Below are positions 31,626 through 42,807 of a stretch of 64,000 bases of DNA, piece by piece; within the stretch, counting starts at the first letter, position 1; every line of letters starts with the position of its first letter. Under the pieces are notes generated by a model that saw only the letters and a list, made by a program, of their open reading frames with translations, was not told where the DNA came from and made no database searches. The DNA is from Thinopyrum elongatum. Its lineage: Eukaryota; Streptophyta; Magnoliopsida; Poales; Poaceae. The position numbers and the translations under genes were made by a program. The stretch is from NCBI GenBank assembly GCA_011799875.1, contig CM022301.1, positions 218,680,296 to 218,744,295 on the forward strand, given 5' to 3'.

Positions 31626-31989
31626 TCCCGATGAACAGGACGCAGTTTCTCCGTTCCGACCCAGTCGATTGGCTGCCGATGAACAGGACGCCGTCGCTGC
31701 TCTCCGCTGCCTCTCCATGTACACGAGCCCTGGCCGTACGTATGCGCGAGTAGGCGTTCGAGACCCTGCCCGTATGTACGTATGTGGCCGTATTTACTTT
31801 CTTGCACCCTGGCTGTACGTACGTGTACACGATATTGACGGGACTGCGTGACATGCTATGTCCGCGCCTCTACTACGACACGTGCCCTTCCTTACTCGGC
31901 CACGGTTCATCGCTGCAGCCTGCAGATAGACCGATCGACCAGTATGTACATACATGTTCGCGACCAGACAGACAACCCTATGTGCGGTT

Positions 31990-33480
31990 TGACCGGGTGG
32001 GTCCCAGCTGTCAGGGAGGTAAGGAGGCACTTCCTTGCGTGCGAAGATATAGCTGGTGGGTCCAAGCTGTCAGGGGGAGAATCATATTTTTTGCCTGTAA
32101 TATGGACGCACTTCCTTGCGTGCGAAGATGTAGCTGGTGGGTCCCAGAAGTCAGGGGGGAAATGTTTTTTTTCGTGAAATACGGTGGCCCATCCGGTGGG
32201 TCCCTGCTGTAAGGTGGAGGAATCATTATTTTGCGTGTAATAAGGAGGCACTTCCTTGCTGTGGCCGTGGACCCAGCTGTCAGCCTCTCCATGTACAGTA
32301 CTCTTCCGATGGAAGTCGTTCCTTGACCACATTGACCACACCGCGCCGAGAGCACCAAGGCGGTGGACGACGGCGAGGCCTAGGAAGGGGATGACGTGGA
32401 ACCGTGGAAGACGCGTCAGTGGATGCCCATGCGGAGAGGAGTACGAGGGTTGACTGGTTCGGCTGCGGTGTGAGGCTGCCGTCGCCGCAGAATAACAGGG
32501 GTTGTGGGTGAGTAGAGGGATGGCCTGGCCAGAGGTTGGAGTAGGGTGGGGTGGTCAGGCCTGCGCGGCAGCAGAGCAGGCCACGGGAGGCGGGAGCAGG
32601 CGGCACGACCGTCGCTGGTTTGGGCGGCTGGAGCAAGAAGACCAGAGGTTGAAGAAGCACTACGGCCGTTGGATGGACATCGTACGGTCACTGGAGCTAG
32701 AAATATTGACTAAGTTGACAAAGCCCTCCGTCCGTGTCAGTAGGCCCACGAGTCAGCTTCCAACTATGGTGGGTCCCAGATAGCAGGGGGAGTATTCATT
32801 TTTTTGTGCGTAATAAGGAGGCACTTCCTTCCGTGCGAAGATATAGCTGGTGGGTCCGAGCTGTCAGCGGGAGGAACATTTTTTTCATGAAATATAGAGG
32901 CCCTTCTGGTGGGTCCCTGCTGTCAAGTGGAGGAATCATTATTTTGCGCGTAATAAGGAGGCACTTCCTTGCGTGCGGCCGTGGACCCAGCTGTCAGCCT
33001 CTCCACGTACAGTCCTCTTCCGATGGATGTCGTTTGTTGACCACGTTGACCACGCCGCGTCGAGAGCACCAGGGCGGTGGACGACGGCGAGGCCTAGGAA
33101 GGGAACGGCCCGGAGCCGGGGAAGACTCGGCAGTGGTTGCCCACGCGGCGGGGAGTACGAGGGTTTACTGGTTCGGTTGCCGTCGCCAGAAAATAACAGG
33201 AGGTGTGGGTGAGTAGAGGAATGGCCTGGCCAGTGATGGAGTAGGGTGGGGCGGTGCGGCCTGTGCGGCAGCACAGCCGGCCACGGGAGGCGGGAGCAGG
33301 CAGTCCCACCGGCGCTGCTTTGGGCGGCTGGAGCAAGAAGATAAGATATTGAAGAAGCAGCACGGCCGTTGGATTAACATCCCACGGTCACTTCTGCTAG
33401 AATCATTTGTGTACTAAGTTGACAAAGCCTTTCGTACACGTCAACCTAGTAGACCCACAAGTCAGCCTCCAAATCTGTCC
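31990..33480 (+). repeat. CACTA subterminal direct repeats, duplicated ~740 bp module
   Basis: Short units carry GTGGGTCCCAGCTGTCAGGG and GGAGGCACTTCCTTGCGTGC. They occur in a larger module (about 32040-32780) repeated at about 32780-33480. The module also includes CTCTCCATGTACAGT, TTGACCAC(A/G)TTGACCAC, GGCGGTGGACGACGGCGAGG and GGAGGCGGGAGCAGGC. A third, more diverged copy is at 34030-34470. Confidence 0.82.
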
Positions 33481-34029
33481 CAAACAGCATACAGCCCAAA
33501 ATTTCTAGCCAGATTCAAATTAATTTAAAAACTAAACATACCTTAATTTAAATCCAATGAAATTTTACCCGCACAAAAACAATGAAATTTAAAATATCAA
33601 AATCCGAAAGAAAAAAGTATTTTGGAACTAATTGCCTGTTTGCTGTATTTTTTCATTTTACAGCCCATTTATTATTACTTATAGCCCATTTCTTATTACT
33701 TATAGCCCATTTTCTGGGCAAGCCCGAATGCATCCCTCCTCGTCTTGAAAGATTTCCAGCCCAGCAGGGCGTAGAAAATCAAGTAGGCCTACGTTGGTTA
33801 TTCTGCAAAAAACAAAATAGCTAGGCTAGCCATTTTCAGAAAGGAAAAAAAAACTGGCCTGGTCATGTGGTAAACATATGAAATAAAAGCCTGGGCTAGA
33901 CGGGCCACAGCTCCCGCACAACCCAGTTGATACCCTTCTCCGTCCCGAAAAAAAATATAGCGCGCGCTGCTGGGTCCCGGGTGTCTGCCGCTCCTTGTGC
34001 AGTTATCTCGCTTATTGACTACGTTGACA
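33481..34029 (+). other. AT-rich spacer between CACTA repeat modules
   Basis: Contains three copies of a TTTATTACTTATAGCCCATT-like unit (33655-33715) and otherwise no recognised feature. Confidence 0.55.
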
Positions 34030-34470
34030 GTGGCGTGCGACCCAAATGTCAGGAAACCATCAGGAGGAACCCTTTTTTTTCTTGTAATAAAGGAGGCACT
34101 TGCTTGCTTACTGCCATGATCCTGGTGGGTCCCTACTGTCATCCTCACCATGTACAGTCATCTCCTTATTCCTCTCGGTTGTTGACCATGTTGACAACAC
34201 CGGAGGGCGGCGCCGCGGCGAGCGAACCAAGGCGCAGGACGATGGTGAGGCCTCGGACGGGAACAAATAGGAGCCAGGGAAGATGCGCAGAGTTTTAGGG
34301 TGCGATGTGGCCACGATGCGTGCGCGGCAGCACAGCTAGCCGTGGGAGGCGGGAGCAGGCGGTCCCGCCGGCGCTGGTTTGGCTTTGGCGGCTGGAGGAA
34401 GAATAGACTGAAGAAACACGACGGACGTTAAATTTTAATCCAATGGTCAAGGTTGGCACAATCGTTTGTT
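34030..34470 (+). repeat. Third, diverged copy of the CACTA subterminal module
   Basis: Same block order as at 32040-32780: GGTGGGTCCCTACTGTC, CCATGTACAGTCATC, GTTGACCATGTTGACAAC, GGACGATGGTGAGGCCT, GGAGGCGGGAGCAGGC. The duplication series therefore has three members. Confidence 0.75.
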
Positions 34471-34639
34471 GACTAAGCCGACACCAAGTAGCATACTTTT
34501 TTATATATAGGAAGAAAAGAAAAACTGGGCTCGTTCGCCTGATAACATTCCTGAAACTGCGACCGTTCGATCTTGCGTCGCAACTAAAACTGCGAGGAAA
34601 ATGCGTTTGTCTGCCGTCCATCTCCGAGGGAACGTTCGC

Positions 34640-34702
34640 CACATAAGTGACTAGCACCCTTGGTTTTCAACCGAGAGGTCTTGGGTTCGAGTCCCAGGAA
34701 CT
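34640..34702 (+). other. tRNA-like module (anticodon and T arms) in the CACTA element
   Basis: CTTGG-TTTTCAA-CCGAG forms a 5-bp stem with a 7-base loop that would place anticodon TTC (Glu). AGGTC is followed by TTGGG-TTCGAGT-CCCAG, a T arm containing the pol III B box GGTTCGAGTCC at 34684. The D arm and acceptor stem are not convincing, so this is a tRNA-derived relic and not a tRNA gene call. Confidence 0.45.
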
Positions 34703-34824
34703 CTCAAATTTGTCCTCCTTCCTTCCTCACAAAAAAAAGAAAGAAAATCAAAGACTTGAGAAGGCGTACAGAACAAGCTAGTGTACCAGTAAAGAGACGT
34801 TGCTAAGTTTTAGAAAAAAGAGAG

Positions 34825-35652
34825 ATGTGCTCCTGTAGCTGGTTCGAATCCAAACCTAGACTATATATGGTGCTATGCTACTCTACAAGTAATGAAACTG
34901 ACATATCCAATGTTCGCTTCTCCTCTTCTCTACTTACTCTGCCTAGCATCAGAAGCTCTGGCCGCAGCAACCATGTCCGCTGGCTGCTCGTCCACCTGCT
35001 CTTCAGCAGGCAACAACCAGATATGCACCAAGTCACCACCCGTACCATCCCCTGTGGGTCTCATCACACCCCGCCGGCACACACACCGCAGCTGGTTGCT
35101 CATCGCAACCCGCTGCCGTTGGTGTGGTGCCACTGCTGCAAATCACGCAGAGTCATCCGTCGCGTCTCAACCACAATCCTCAACCCTGGCCGAGTCTTCT
35201 ACAAATGCCCGAATCATGGGGTAATAATATGTTTAAGTGTTGTTCTGCTGCTTTCAGTTGCTGATTTTTTTAATAGTTTGGTTGATGATCTTCCAATTTG
35301 ATTCGTGCAGAAAAGGGAAGATTCGTGTGATTTGTATTTCTAGGAAGTTGCTGATGTGGGGGAATGCAACTATGCTGATTATTTGGTTAGCCGAGGAATC
35401 CCAATACCAGCAGATTGGGGTGTTGGACAAGTAACTAAAGGAATGGCAGAAGAGGAAGATGCAGAGCAGAAGGTTAAAGATGCAGTTCCTCTGATCATGG
35501 CCAAGCAACAGCTGCTGAACGGCCTTGACAGCAATCAGGAGATGAAAGAGCTTGTGAAGATAATGGGCAAAATCGATGTGCTCTGTAGGATGATTGTCTC
35601 TTTATTTGTAGTGTATGTAGCACTCGTGATGTATTCAGTGGCTATGACATGA
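34825..35652 (+). pseudogene. GRF-type zinc-finger gene of the CACTA element, two exons, premature stop
   Basis: Exon 1 (34825 or a later ATG, to 35220) is followed by GT at 35221. Exon 2 starts after GTGCAG at 35311 and ends at a stop, 35650-35652. Exon 1 encodes LPLVWCHCCKSRRVIRRVST, then LNPGRVFYKCPNHG: the C-x2-C, the R-x-S-x-T and the N-P-G-R-x-F-Y-K-C of a GRF zinc finger. Exon 2 begins KREDSCDLYF and then has TAG at 35341-35343, where this finger normally has Trp. It continues EVADVGECNYADYLVSRGIP, a Lys/Glu-rich helical segment, and a hydrophobic C-terminal segment (MIVSLFVVYVALVMYSVAM) that could span a membrane. GRF fingers bind single-stranded nucleic acid in other proteins. Such genes accompany many Triticeae CACTA elements; the role is unknown. 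One Trp-to-stop change inactivates it. The 3' end faces the transposase gene. The start codon is uncertain. Confidence 0.75.
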
Positions 35653-36115
35653 GCACTTTGCTGAAACTAGTAATGAATGAAACCTGTTTAGCAGGCTGGG
35701 CGTAGTGTTGTGAACATCTAATGATTTCTATTAACGAAAATCGAGGGGTATCCCCTTTTGCTCATAAATAAATAAATAGCAGAGGCCCTTTTGCTAATAA
35801 ATAAATAAATTAGCAGAGGCCCTATCGGTTCAGCTTTGTTCCCATTCGAAGACGTCGAGCAAATTGCAGTCCAACAACAAACAATGTCATCAAATACAAG
35901 TTTCACAGCCAAATATGAGTACAACTAAACAACAGTGTCATCATGTTTTAGTCATCATACAATCACCAAACACAAATTAACATACATAATAAGTGATGTT
36001 CTCACAGCAAAATACTAAACAACAAGTTCATCAGGTTTCAGTTGTCATAGCAAACACAATTTCACATAGTAGATAAAAAAATGTGTTCTGACAGGCAAAT
36101 ACGACAAAAGCAATC
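35653..36115. other. Convergent intergenic region between the GRF and TNP2 genes
   Basis: AT-rich, with a short tandem duplication (CCTTTTGCTxATAAATAAAT, twice at about 35756-35820) and two related blocks with CAGTGTCATCATGTTTTAG/CAAGTTCATCAGGTTTCAG. Probably 3' untranslated sequence of both genes. Confidence 0.5.
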
Positions 36116-39100
36116 TAATCATCATCCGCAGCAGCAGCGTCAACATCTTCGCCATGTGTATCAGTGTGAATCGTAATTCCCCCCAGTGTCATCTTCTTCT
36201 TCATCCTCAATGTCCTCGAACGTTGGCGTCTTATTGATCAACTCTCGTATGTCCACAGCCCGACAGGCAATCTTTTCGCCAGCGTCATTGACGTGATGGT
36301 TCTCAAAGATATTAGGAACATCTATGGAATCTTCTACATCAGGAGAGTGTAAGCATCATCTTGTTGTGCAACTTCATTAAATGAATTCCTCTACTCAAAC
36401 TTTTGCAATACTCCCCAGTCATCGCTATGTGCAAATGTGTCTTCCAAGAAAAATATCTGTGTTGCTTGATTTGCCAAAATAAAAGGCTTGTAGGTCTGGT
36501 ACGCCGCCTTGACATTGATGGATTTGAAATAATCATCAGCTCTGGGTTTTGCGATCCTGGAAAACAGGTTATACCAACGATAGCACAACAGAACCACACA
36601 CCGATGAACCTCGAAACTGGAGATATACTGCAACTGAACAATGTCTGTTTTGTTAGCATACATTTTAGTTGTCTCTTCGCCGTACTTATCCGTGCTCATG
36701 ATGGCACTGTTTTGTTCTTCCTGCCTTCGTCGCGTGCAAGGGTGTTGTAGCGCACATCTCCAACAACACAAGATTCATAATGTCTTACCCGAGTATCAGG
36801 GCCCATTGCTAGTGCGTAAAGGGCATCATTAACTGCCTGCCCATCCTCCCGCATCTTCTTAACCTATTGTTAGAAAATAGACAAGCTGATCATCTTATGT
36901 ACTCAATATATTAAAAAACTGACAGTGCAATTTAAAAGCTTACATGGCTCTTGAACCATTTCGCAAATCCTGCCATAACCAGTTTGTCAATGTTTCTTGG
37001 ATTTTGCGGTAGTAACTCCTTTTTGTAGATGTTGCACAACATAGTGATCGCGTCAAACATCTAAATATATAAGAATGTGCTGCAAGTTTAGTAGATTATG
37101 ATGTATAAGCTGCAGTACTTAGCACTTACTCGATATAAGGTAGAATCTCAGGACAGTTATTCAACACATACCAAACCATTTTTTCCAAATCTTTAGGTTT
37201 GTCGTCTTGTCGACTCTTCCCTGTAACTCAAACAGAACAATCAAAAACATTGAGCCCGGGATTGTCTTCACCCACCTCTTTGCTAAGCTGATCAGCTGTT
37301 TCAATGTATTTTGAGCAGAATGTCGACACTTCTGTAGCAATGTAGGCCTCTGCAATGGAACCCTCGGGTCTAGCTCTGTTCCTAACATAGCCCTTGAAAG
37401 TTCCTAGCCACCTTTCGATAGGGTACATCCAGCCATACTGTACTGGACCTCTAAGTAGTGCCTCATCAGGTAGATGAACAGCCAAATGCACCATCACATC
37501 AAAGAAGGCTAGAGGATATATCTTCTCAAGGTCGCATAGGATAGTTGGTATCTTGTCTCTAAGAAGCTCCAAAGCATCTATCCTGATATTTCTACTACAG
37601 AGTTCCCTGAAGAATTGTCCCAACTCTGCAACTGCTCTGTATAAGTCAGGACGGCCCAATCCTCTAAGGATAACATGTAAAACCCTTTGAAGTAGGATGT
37701 GGCAGTCATGAGTTTTCAACCCTTGTACCTTGTTTCCATCTGCACTGACTCTCCTTTCAGGGTTGGAAGCAAATCCATGTGGGAATCTCACACGTGACAG
37801 GACCTCGCAAAATTCTTTTCTTTTTACCTTGTCCAAGACGTACACAGCTGGTACCATATCCCGTGGTTTACCTTCATCTTCCACCTGCAAATCCTTTCTG
37901 ATACCCAGGTGTGTCAAATCAATCCTAGATTTTAAGGTATCTTTCGTCTTGCCTTCAATATTAAGAAGTGTGCCGATAATGCTGTCACATATATTTTTCT
38001 CGGTGTGCATCACATCAAGATTATGCCGCAGATCCAAATCTTTCCAATACTCCAAGTCCCACATGCGGGTAAACAATAATCTCTCTTCTGCCCTGCCATG
38101 CTTCCTTTTCCCGCTACCATTATCAGGATGGTTTCCTGGTGTAATATGCCTGACCTTCTCTAATTCCACTTACAACTCATCGGGGTGAGCCTCTTTGGCG
38201 CATCACGGTTTTCATGCTTTGCATTGAACACATATCTTCGGTATTTTGTAGGACACGGCTTGCCCTTGGCAAGGAAACGGCGGTGTCCAATGTAACAGAT
38301 CTTGCTAAGTATTGCGTATGACAGCGGATTCCTGTCACAGCGAACACATGCATTGTAACCATGTGTTGTTCGCCCTGACATAGTGCCCAAAGCCGGATAA
38401 TCATGGATGCACCAAATTATAACAACACGCAAAAAGAAATCAGCTGGTGGGCTGCTATATAGGTCTCGAGTGAGAACACCCCTCCATAGCTGTTGAAGTT
38501 CCTCCACAAGAGGCTCCATGAATAAATCAAAATCCTTTTCAGGACTTTTTGGACCTGGGATGAGCAAGGCCATCAGGTAGTTTGATTCTTTGGTGCAAAC
38601 ATTTGGAGGCATGTTGTAAGGGATAACAAGCACTGGCCACATGCTATATGTGGCGCTCTGGTGACCAAATGGGTTAAATCCATCTGAAGCTAAGCCAAGT
38701 CTAATGTTTCTTGGTTCAGCAACAAACTTTTTGTGTTTCTGATTGAAGCTTTTCCAGTCATTACCATGAGATGGATGGCTCATTACATTTTGATCTCTGT
38801 ACTCCTGGTTCCTAGAATGCCACAACACATCCTCTCTTGTTTCAGCATCATGAAACAACCTCTGCAATCTTGGTATAATTGGAAAATGTCTCAGAACATT
38901 ATGAGGAATCCTCTTCATAGCATCGCCATCTTTCCATCTTGATGATTTGCTTTTTGGGCATTCACTTAAGTTGGCATAATCCTTCCGGAACAGAACACAA
39001 TTATTCTTACAAACATGGATCATATCATATCCAATTCCAACTGCATGAAGGAAATTCTTCATTTTACTGTAGGTGTGTGGCAGCTCAGACGCATCTGGGA

Positions 39101-39668
39101 AAGATTTGCGGAAAGCAGCCAACATCGCATCGAATGATTTGTTGGTCATCCGCTCAGATGTCTTCACCTGAAGAAAGGTGACCATAGCTGAGAATACTGA
39201 CAGCTTATTTCCTGGGGTGACAGCCACATTGCATTGTTCCAACATGCGGGCCCACCGTTTTTCTTCTGCAGGTGAAAGTTCACGAAATGCACGAGCATTT
39301 TGTAGCATTGTTTCAATGTTGGTCAAACTCACTGGCTCTGCCACCACCACCTCCTCCTCCTCTTCCACCTGAGCATCAGGCAGATCAAGATGGTGATGTG
39401 CTACTTCCACATAGTCAGTAACATTGACGTTCACAGCTTCACCATGATGAACCCACCTAGTATATGTGACCGACATCCCATACAAGTGTAGATGATTTTG
39501 CACAGTTGACTGGGGTCTTGTAGCTGAATTCATACAACTGCTACACGGGAAGAGCACATCTGATTTCGGACCACCGTACTCAGCTCTGATAAAGTTCATG
39601 AAGTTTTCAACCCCCTCGACATATGCAGCGGGGAATCTTCGAGCAGAAGTTATCCAAGTCATGTCCAT
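36116..39668 (-). pseudogene. CACTA TNP2 transposase (Transposase_21 / DUF4218 / DUF4216), multi-exon, broken
   Basis: The minus-strand ATG at 39668 starts MDMTWITSARRFPAAYVEGV. Domains: transposase-associated N-terminal region with FPCSSCMN and LHLYGM; Transposase_21 with CPKSKSSRWKDGD, LASDGFNPFG (about 38680), LLIPGPKSPEKDFD and IHDYPALGTMSGRTTHGYNA, carrying the conserved acidic positions; DUF4218 with LEYWKDLDLRHNLDVMHTEK (about 38060) and WMYPIERWLGTFKGYVRNRA. An exon ends at 37130 with GTAAGT. Further exons fit 36944-37061 (acceptor TTTAG, donor GTAAGC) and from 36863. The last part, with VLLCYRWYNLF and the INVKAAYQTYKPFILANQAT block, matches DUF4216 and ends in an acidic tail near 36118. 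A frameshift near 38170, with an in-frame TAA next to it, breaks the main exon. Another break is near 36710. In active elements this nuclear protein cuts the terminal repeats. Here it is probably inactive. Confidence 0.9.
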
Positions 39669-40160
39669 CTGTTAGACATACAAATTAGTTCTTCTACTAG
39701 ATATTACAGGAAAAACATATATGCTTTTTTATGAAGTCCAGAAAAAAAAACCTAGGTCGATGTCTAAAGCTATGGCAAGATATTTGGACAAGCAGATCTA
39801 AGTAACAAAATATATGTAAAGCTAATTCAGTAAACATATTTGAGTGCTAAACTATGGCAGGCTATTTCAGCAGTCAATGAGGCCGAGCACACAGCCATCG
39901 AAGGCCATCTCATCAACAAAGATCGAGTATAAAATGGTGTAGAGCTATTTCACCTAACAGATTGGCTACTAGACCATGGCAATCTACGTCACAATAAATA
40001 TATGGCAGGATATTTTAGCAACTAATTGGGCGTGGCATGCCATCTCAGCTAAGCAGATTGAGTGCAGAACAGGGCAAGGAAGCTTCTTAAGCAAAGCATA
40101 TTGACTGTAAACTACTTCGGCAAACAGTGAGATTAACAGTGTCTATCAGCTAACATTCAG
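39669..40160 (-). other. Leader or intron upstream of TNP2
   Basis: Non-coding. It contains four or five degenerate copies of an ATGGCAGGCTATTTCAGCA-like unit (39838-40050), each followed by an AACAGATTGxxTA-like block. This fits the untranslated leader of CACTA transposase genes. No ORF. Confidence 0.55.
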
Positions 40161-40740
40161 CGCTACTCCGACATGCACGGGGCCTCTGTCTAGAATGCGC
40201 GGACCGTGGGAGAAGCTGACCACCGTGCGTCTCCACAAGAACGTCGCCAGCGGTGGTGGCGCAACTAGAGGACAACAGTCTACGAGAGCGTACTGTGGGA
40301 GCGAGAGGCTCGCCGTGCATCCCCTCGACGAACCGCGGCGCCGACGTATCGGTGTGGCGAGGAGGGCGAGCTTGGCCAGAGACAGAATGGAGTAGGGAGT
40401 TTGGAGGGGCCCGGGGGAGGGGGAGGGGGTTTGGGGAAATATTCATTGGCTATAGTTGGCGAAGGGCGGTTGAATTTGGGATTTGGGGGGAATTTTTGGG
40501 GGGGGATTTCGGAGCAGGGAGGTTGTGGGGGGTGGCGGAGTTTGGCGACAAGGTCGCGTTTTCCAAGTGCGAGAGTCCCACATTTCAGTGAAGAGGCAAG
40601 CCGAAGCGCATTCCGTTTGCGTGAGCCATGTGCAGGACCGAACGTGTGAGGGGTGCAATGTGACCGCGACAGGCGTGCTGTGGGTGTACCGCCTTTTTTC
40701 CTTTTAAACTTGGTGCTTCGCCCCCTCAAAAAAAAACTTG
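40161..40740. other. G/C-rich region at the presumed CACTA edge
   Basis: Holds G-runs (40400-40530) and a segment (about 40590-40720: AAGCGCATTCCG, GTGTGAGGGGTGCAATGTGA) related to sequence near 44210-44250 and 45520-45600. Open frames on both strands are G/C-bias artefacts. It could be the transposase promoter or already flanking DNA. Confidence 0.45.
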
Positions 40741-41339
40741 GTGCTTCGCGCGATCCATCGATACTACTATAGTAATCCGGTAATCCCGACCAAAACGGTG
40801 TGGCCGGGTATTTTCCCGCGCGATATGCTGGGAGGTTGGCTTAGTTGGTTTTTTTAGGACGAGTAATGCTACACCTACGTAATCCAGTTAGTAATTAACG
40901 TAATGTGAAATGTTTGAGCATTGATTGGAGATTGGGGGAGGGGAGGGGCCCCCCCCCATGAAAATCAGGGGGGAGGAGAGAGGCAATTTATGTTAACCCT
41001 TTCGTAGGTTCCCGTAGATGTAGAAAGATGTGAAATGCGTGAATGTGTAGTGGACGTACTATTGGAGTGCCATAGATAAATTGTGTATGTAGACCCATGT
41101 GTTTATTTACTTCACATGTTAGCTTTGTCTTGGGTCAAACCTCTAAGTTCATACACACAAAAACGAATCATCATTCCATATATTTTCATACTCCTACATA
41201 TATCTTACTATTATTGTGAAAGTTCATATACACCGGACGAGATTCATGCAAACACGGCAGATTTTCATTACATTCGAACTTTTATAGGACAGAAAAATAA
41301 AAGAAACCCGACCCTAAACCTATTCTACGGCAGCGACCA
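40741..41339. other. Low-copy spacer
   Basis: Contains a GCGCGATCCATCGATAC...CCCGCGCGATATG block (40749-40830) repeated in diverged form at 47170-47240, and a C/G-rich patch at about 40935-40975. No gene recognised. Confidence 0.45.
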
Positions 41340-41879
41340 ATGTCCTCCATCTGCGATCTCCATGTACGGGGGCGGGGTTCAAGACCCGTGAAGTGAAGGT
41401 GCGGTCTTCGGCGAGGAAGAGTAGAACAAGGGAGACGGACCGGCCAATTGGCACACCATGCCTGCCATCCCCATTGCCCTAATCATCCTCGGAGGAGTCC
41501 CTGACCTCGACGGTGCCGGTGGACGTGAGGTCGATGGTGATGGACGTGGACGGTCCGTCGCTTCACCTGCCACATGCGCCACCGAAGTTGGACGGCGGCA
41601 AGTAGGACGCATGGCTGACGGTGCTCCCGTCGTTGGCCGCCAGCGTGGCCACCGCTTGTGCGGTCGCGTCCGCGTCCGGCTACGCCGTATTGCGTTGCGA
41701 GCGGCGACTTGAGGCGAGGGCGGCGACTTGAGCGAGGGCGGCGAACCGAGCTTCATCCCCGAAGACAAGCTCTCCGCAGAGCGTTCGCGCTCGCGGTCAT
41801 GGCGGATGTGGTGCCAGGTAGCAGGACGATGCACTATGGTGTGGAGTTTAGCTGGGCGTTGCCGCTTTAAGTAGCGCAT
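41340..41879 (-). pseudogene. Decayed coding fragment (Ala/Arg-rich tail with Ser/Asp-rich C-terminus), unknown function
   Basis: On the minus strand, switching frames, the sequence reads DRERERSAESLSSG, then ARFAALAQVAALASSRRS, ATLAANDGSTVSHASYLPP, SNFGGACGR-stop, and SITIDLTSTGTVEVRDSSED followed by a stop (about 41480). The last pieces read like a real C-terminus ending in an acidic Ser/Asp tail. Frameshifts and a stop separate the parts. I do not recognise a domain. A second fragment with similar style (Ala/Glu/Arg-rich repeats) lies at 44471-45170 on the other strand, so both may derive from one gene family. That link is inference. Confidence 0.45.
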
Positions 41880-42807
41880 TCCGGTGAGGCCAAGCGTCCG
41901 GGTGCATCATTAAGTCGCCGGAGTTGGTCCTCGGGCACCGAGCCTCTTAATGATGGCATACGGCAGGACGGCATGAATGCCGGCAGCTGGCACCGGCTGG
42001 GAACGCACGGCGCGACGGCGCGAGGGACGAGGGTTTTTGGTGTGCCAGGGTAGTCAGCTGTGTGTGGTGGCAACGTTGGAGATGCCCTTTGCTCACATGC
42101 GATCCCCACATGTCATTGAAAAAGCAAAGACGACCGACATGGTCTCAGGTCCTGGGGATGCAGTTGGCCACGCTACAACACTCCACGGGCGCGTCGCGGC
42201 GTGGGCGCACTTCGGCGCCCCGTGCATCCTCGACGAGCCGGGTGTTGATCTGCTGGTCATGCCATAGCGCTAACACCACACCTCGGCACCCTGAAGCCGA
42301 CTGTGTCCAGCGACAATGAGCGTGTCACTCACCACGTCGCCGGTCCAGAGGCGGTGCGGGAGCTGCACCACGTTGCTAGCCCCCACGACCCACATGAACG
42401 GTTGCCGGTGGTGAGGAGGTCGTGGGCCATCTCCTCCATTGGACTAGTCTGCGCCACGTCGTCCCGACAGGTGTGCCCCACATGTCGGTTTCCCTGTTTT
42501 CCGGCCAAATCGAGCGTCAATGCTCCGCGTTGGGCATTAGGGCAGAACAGTTGGTTTTTGTGCCCTAGTTCAAATGTGGTACAGTACCAAGTTGTTACCC
42601 TAGCCCCAAGTGTGGTGGTTTTGGGTACAGTACCACCCTTTTCCTTTTCAACTAGTGAAGCGTAACACTTGATTATGTAGCCGAATGGTGTGTAATGTAG
42701 GTGTCCGACTGTTTGAAGGAATAATTGAGGTGTGCCGGTCCATGCCCGCATTTAGGGTTCCAACTTACCATGTTCCGGCAAGTAGTAACTATACTAGTCC
42801 CTGCGTA
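41880..42807. other. G/C-rich low-copy spacer
   Basis: No convincing gene. A short near-repeat (ATGTGGTACAGTACCAAGTT and TGGGTACAGTACCACCCTT, 42577-42640) surrounds the GTACAGTACC palindrome. The remaining open frames are short and inconsistent between strands. Confidence 0.45.

Larger units (their letters stand above)
30394..40730 (-). mobile_element. CACTA DNA transposon (left terminus present, right terminus not found)
   Basis: The left end CACTACAAAAAAAAGACAC is a CACTA terminal inverted repeat. The preceding CAT (30391-30393) is the expected 3-bp target duplication. Subterminal TATGAC-type motifs, long direct-repeat arrays, a GRF zinc-finger gene (plus) and a TNP2 transposase gene (minus) follow. 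Upstream of the transposase (39669-40160) is a leader with repeated ATGGCAxGxTATTT(C/T)AGCA motifs, then G/C-rich sequence to about 40730. I searched rightward for the matching ...TTGTAGTG end and did not find it. The right edge is an estimate. Confidence 0.8.

Noticed and set aside
30794..31807. Long minus-strand open frame, rich in Pro, Ser and His, across the CACTA arrays
   Set aside because: It reads through tandem repeats with no stops because of their unit composition. The other minus frames are also open, and there is no domain or start context.
31784..33363. Many overlapping open frames on both strands in the 31.8-33.4 kb repeats
   Set aside because: G/C-rich repeated modules give open frames in several phases; none has a protein-like conserved motif, and they repeat with the DNA unit.
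34684..34694. A functional tRNA-Glu gene
   Set aside because: Only the anticodon and T arms fold; D arm and acceptor stem are not convincing. Reported as a tRNA-like relic.
40150..40729. Overlapping minus- and plus-strand frames upstream of the transposase
   Set aside because: Driven by G-runs and high G/C; no splice or domain evidence ties them to the transposase gene.
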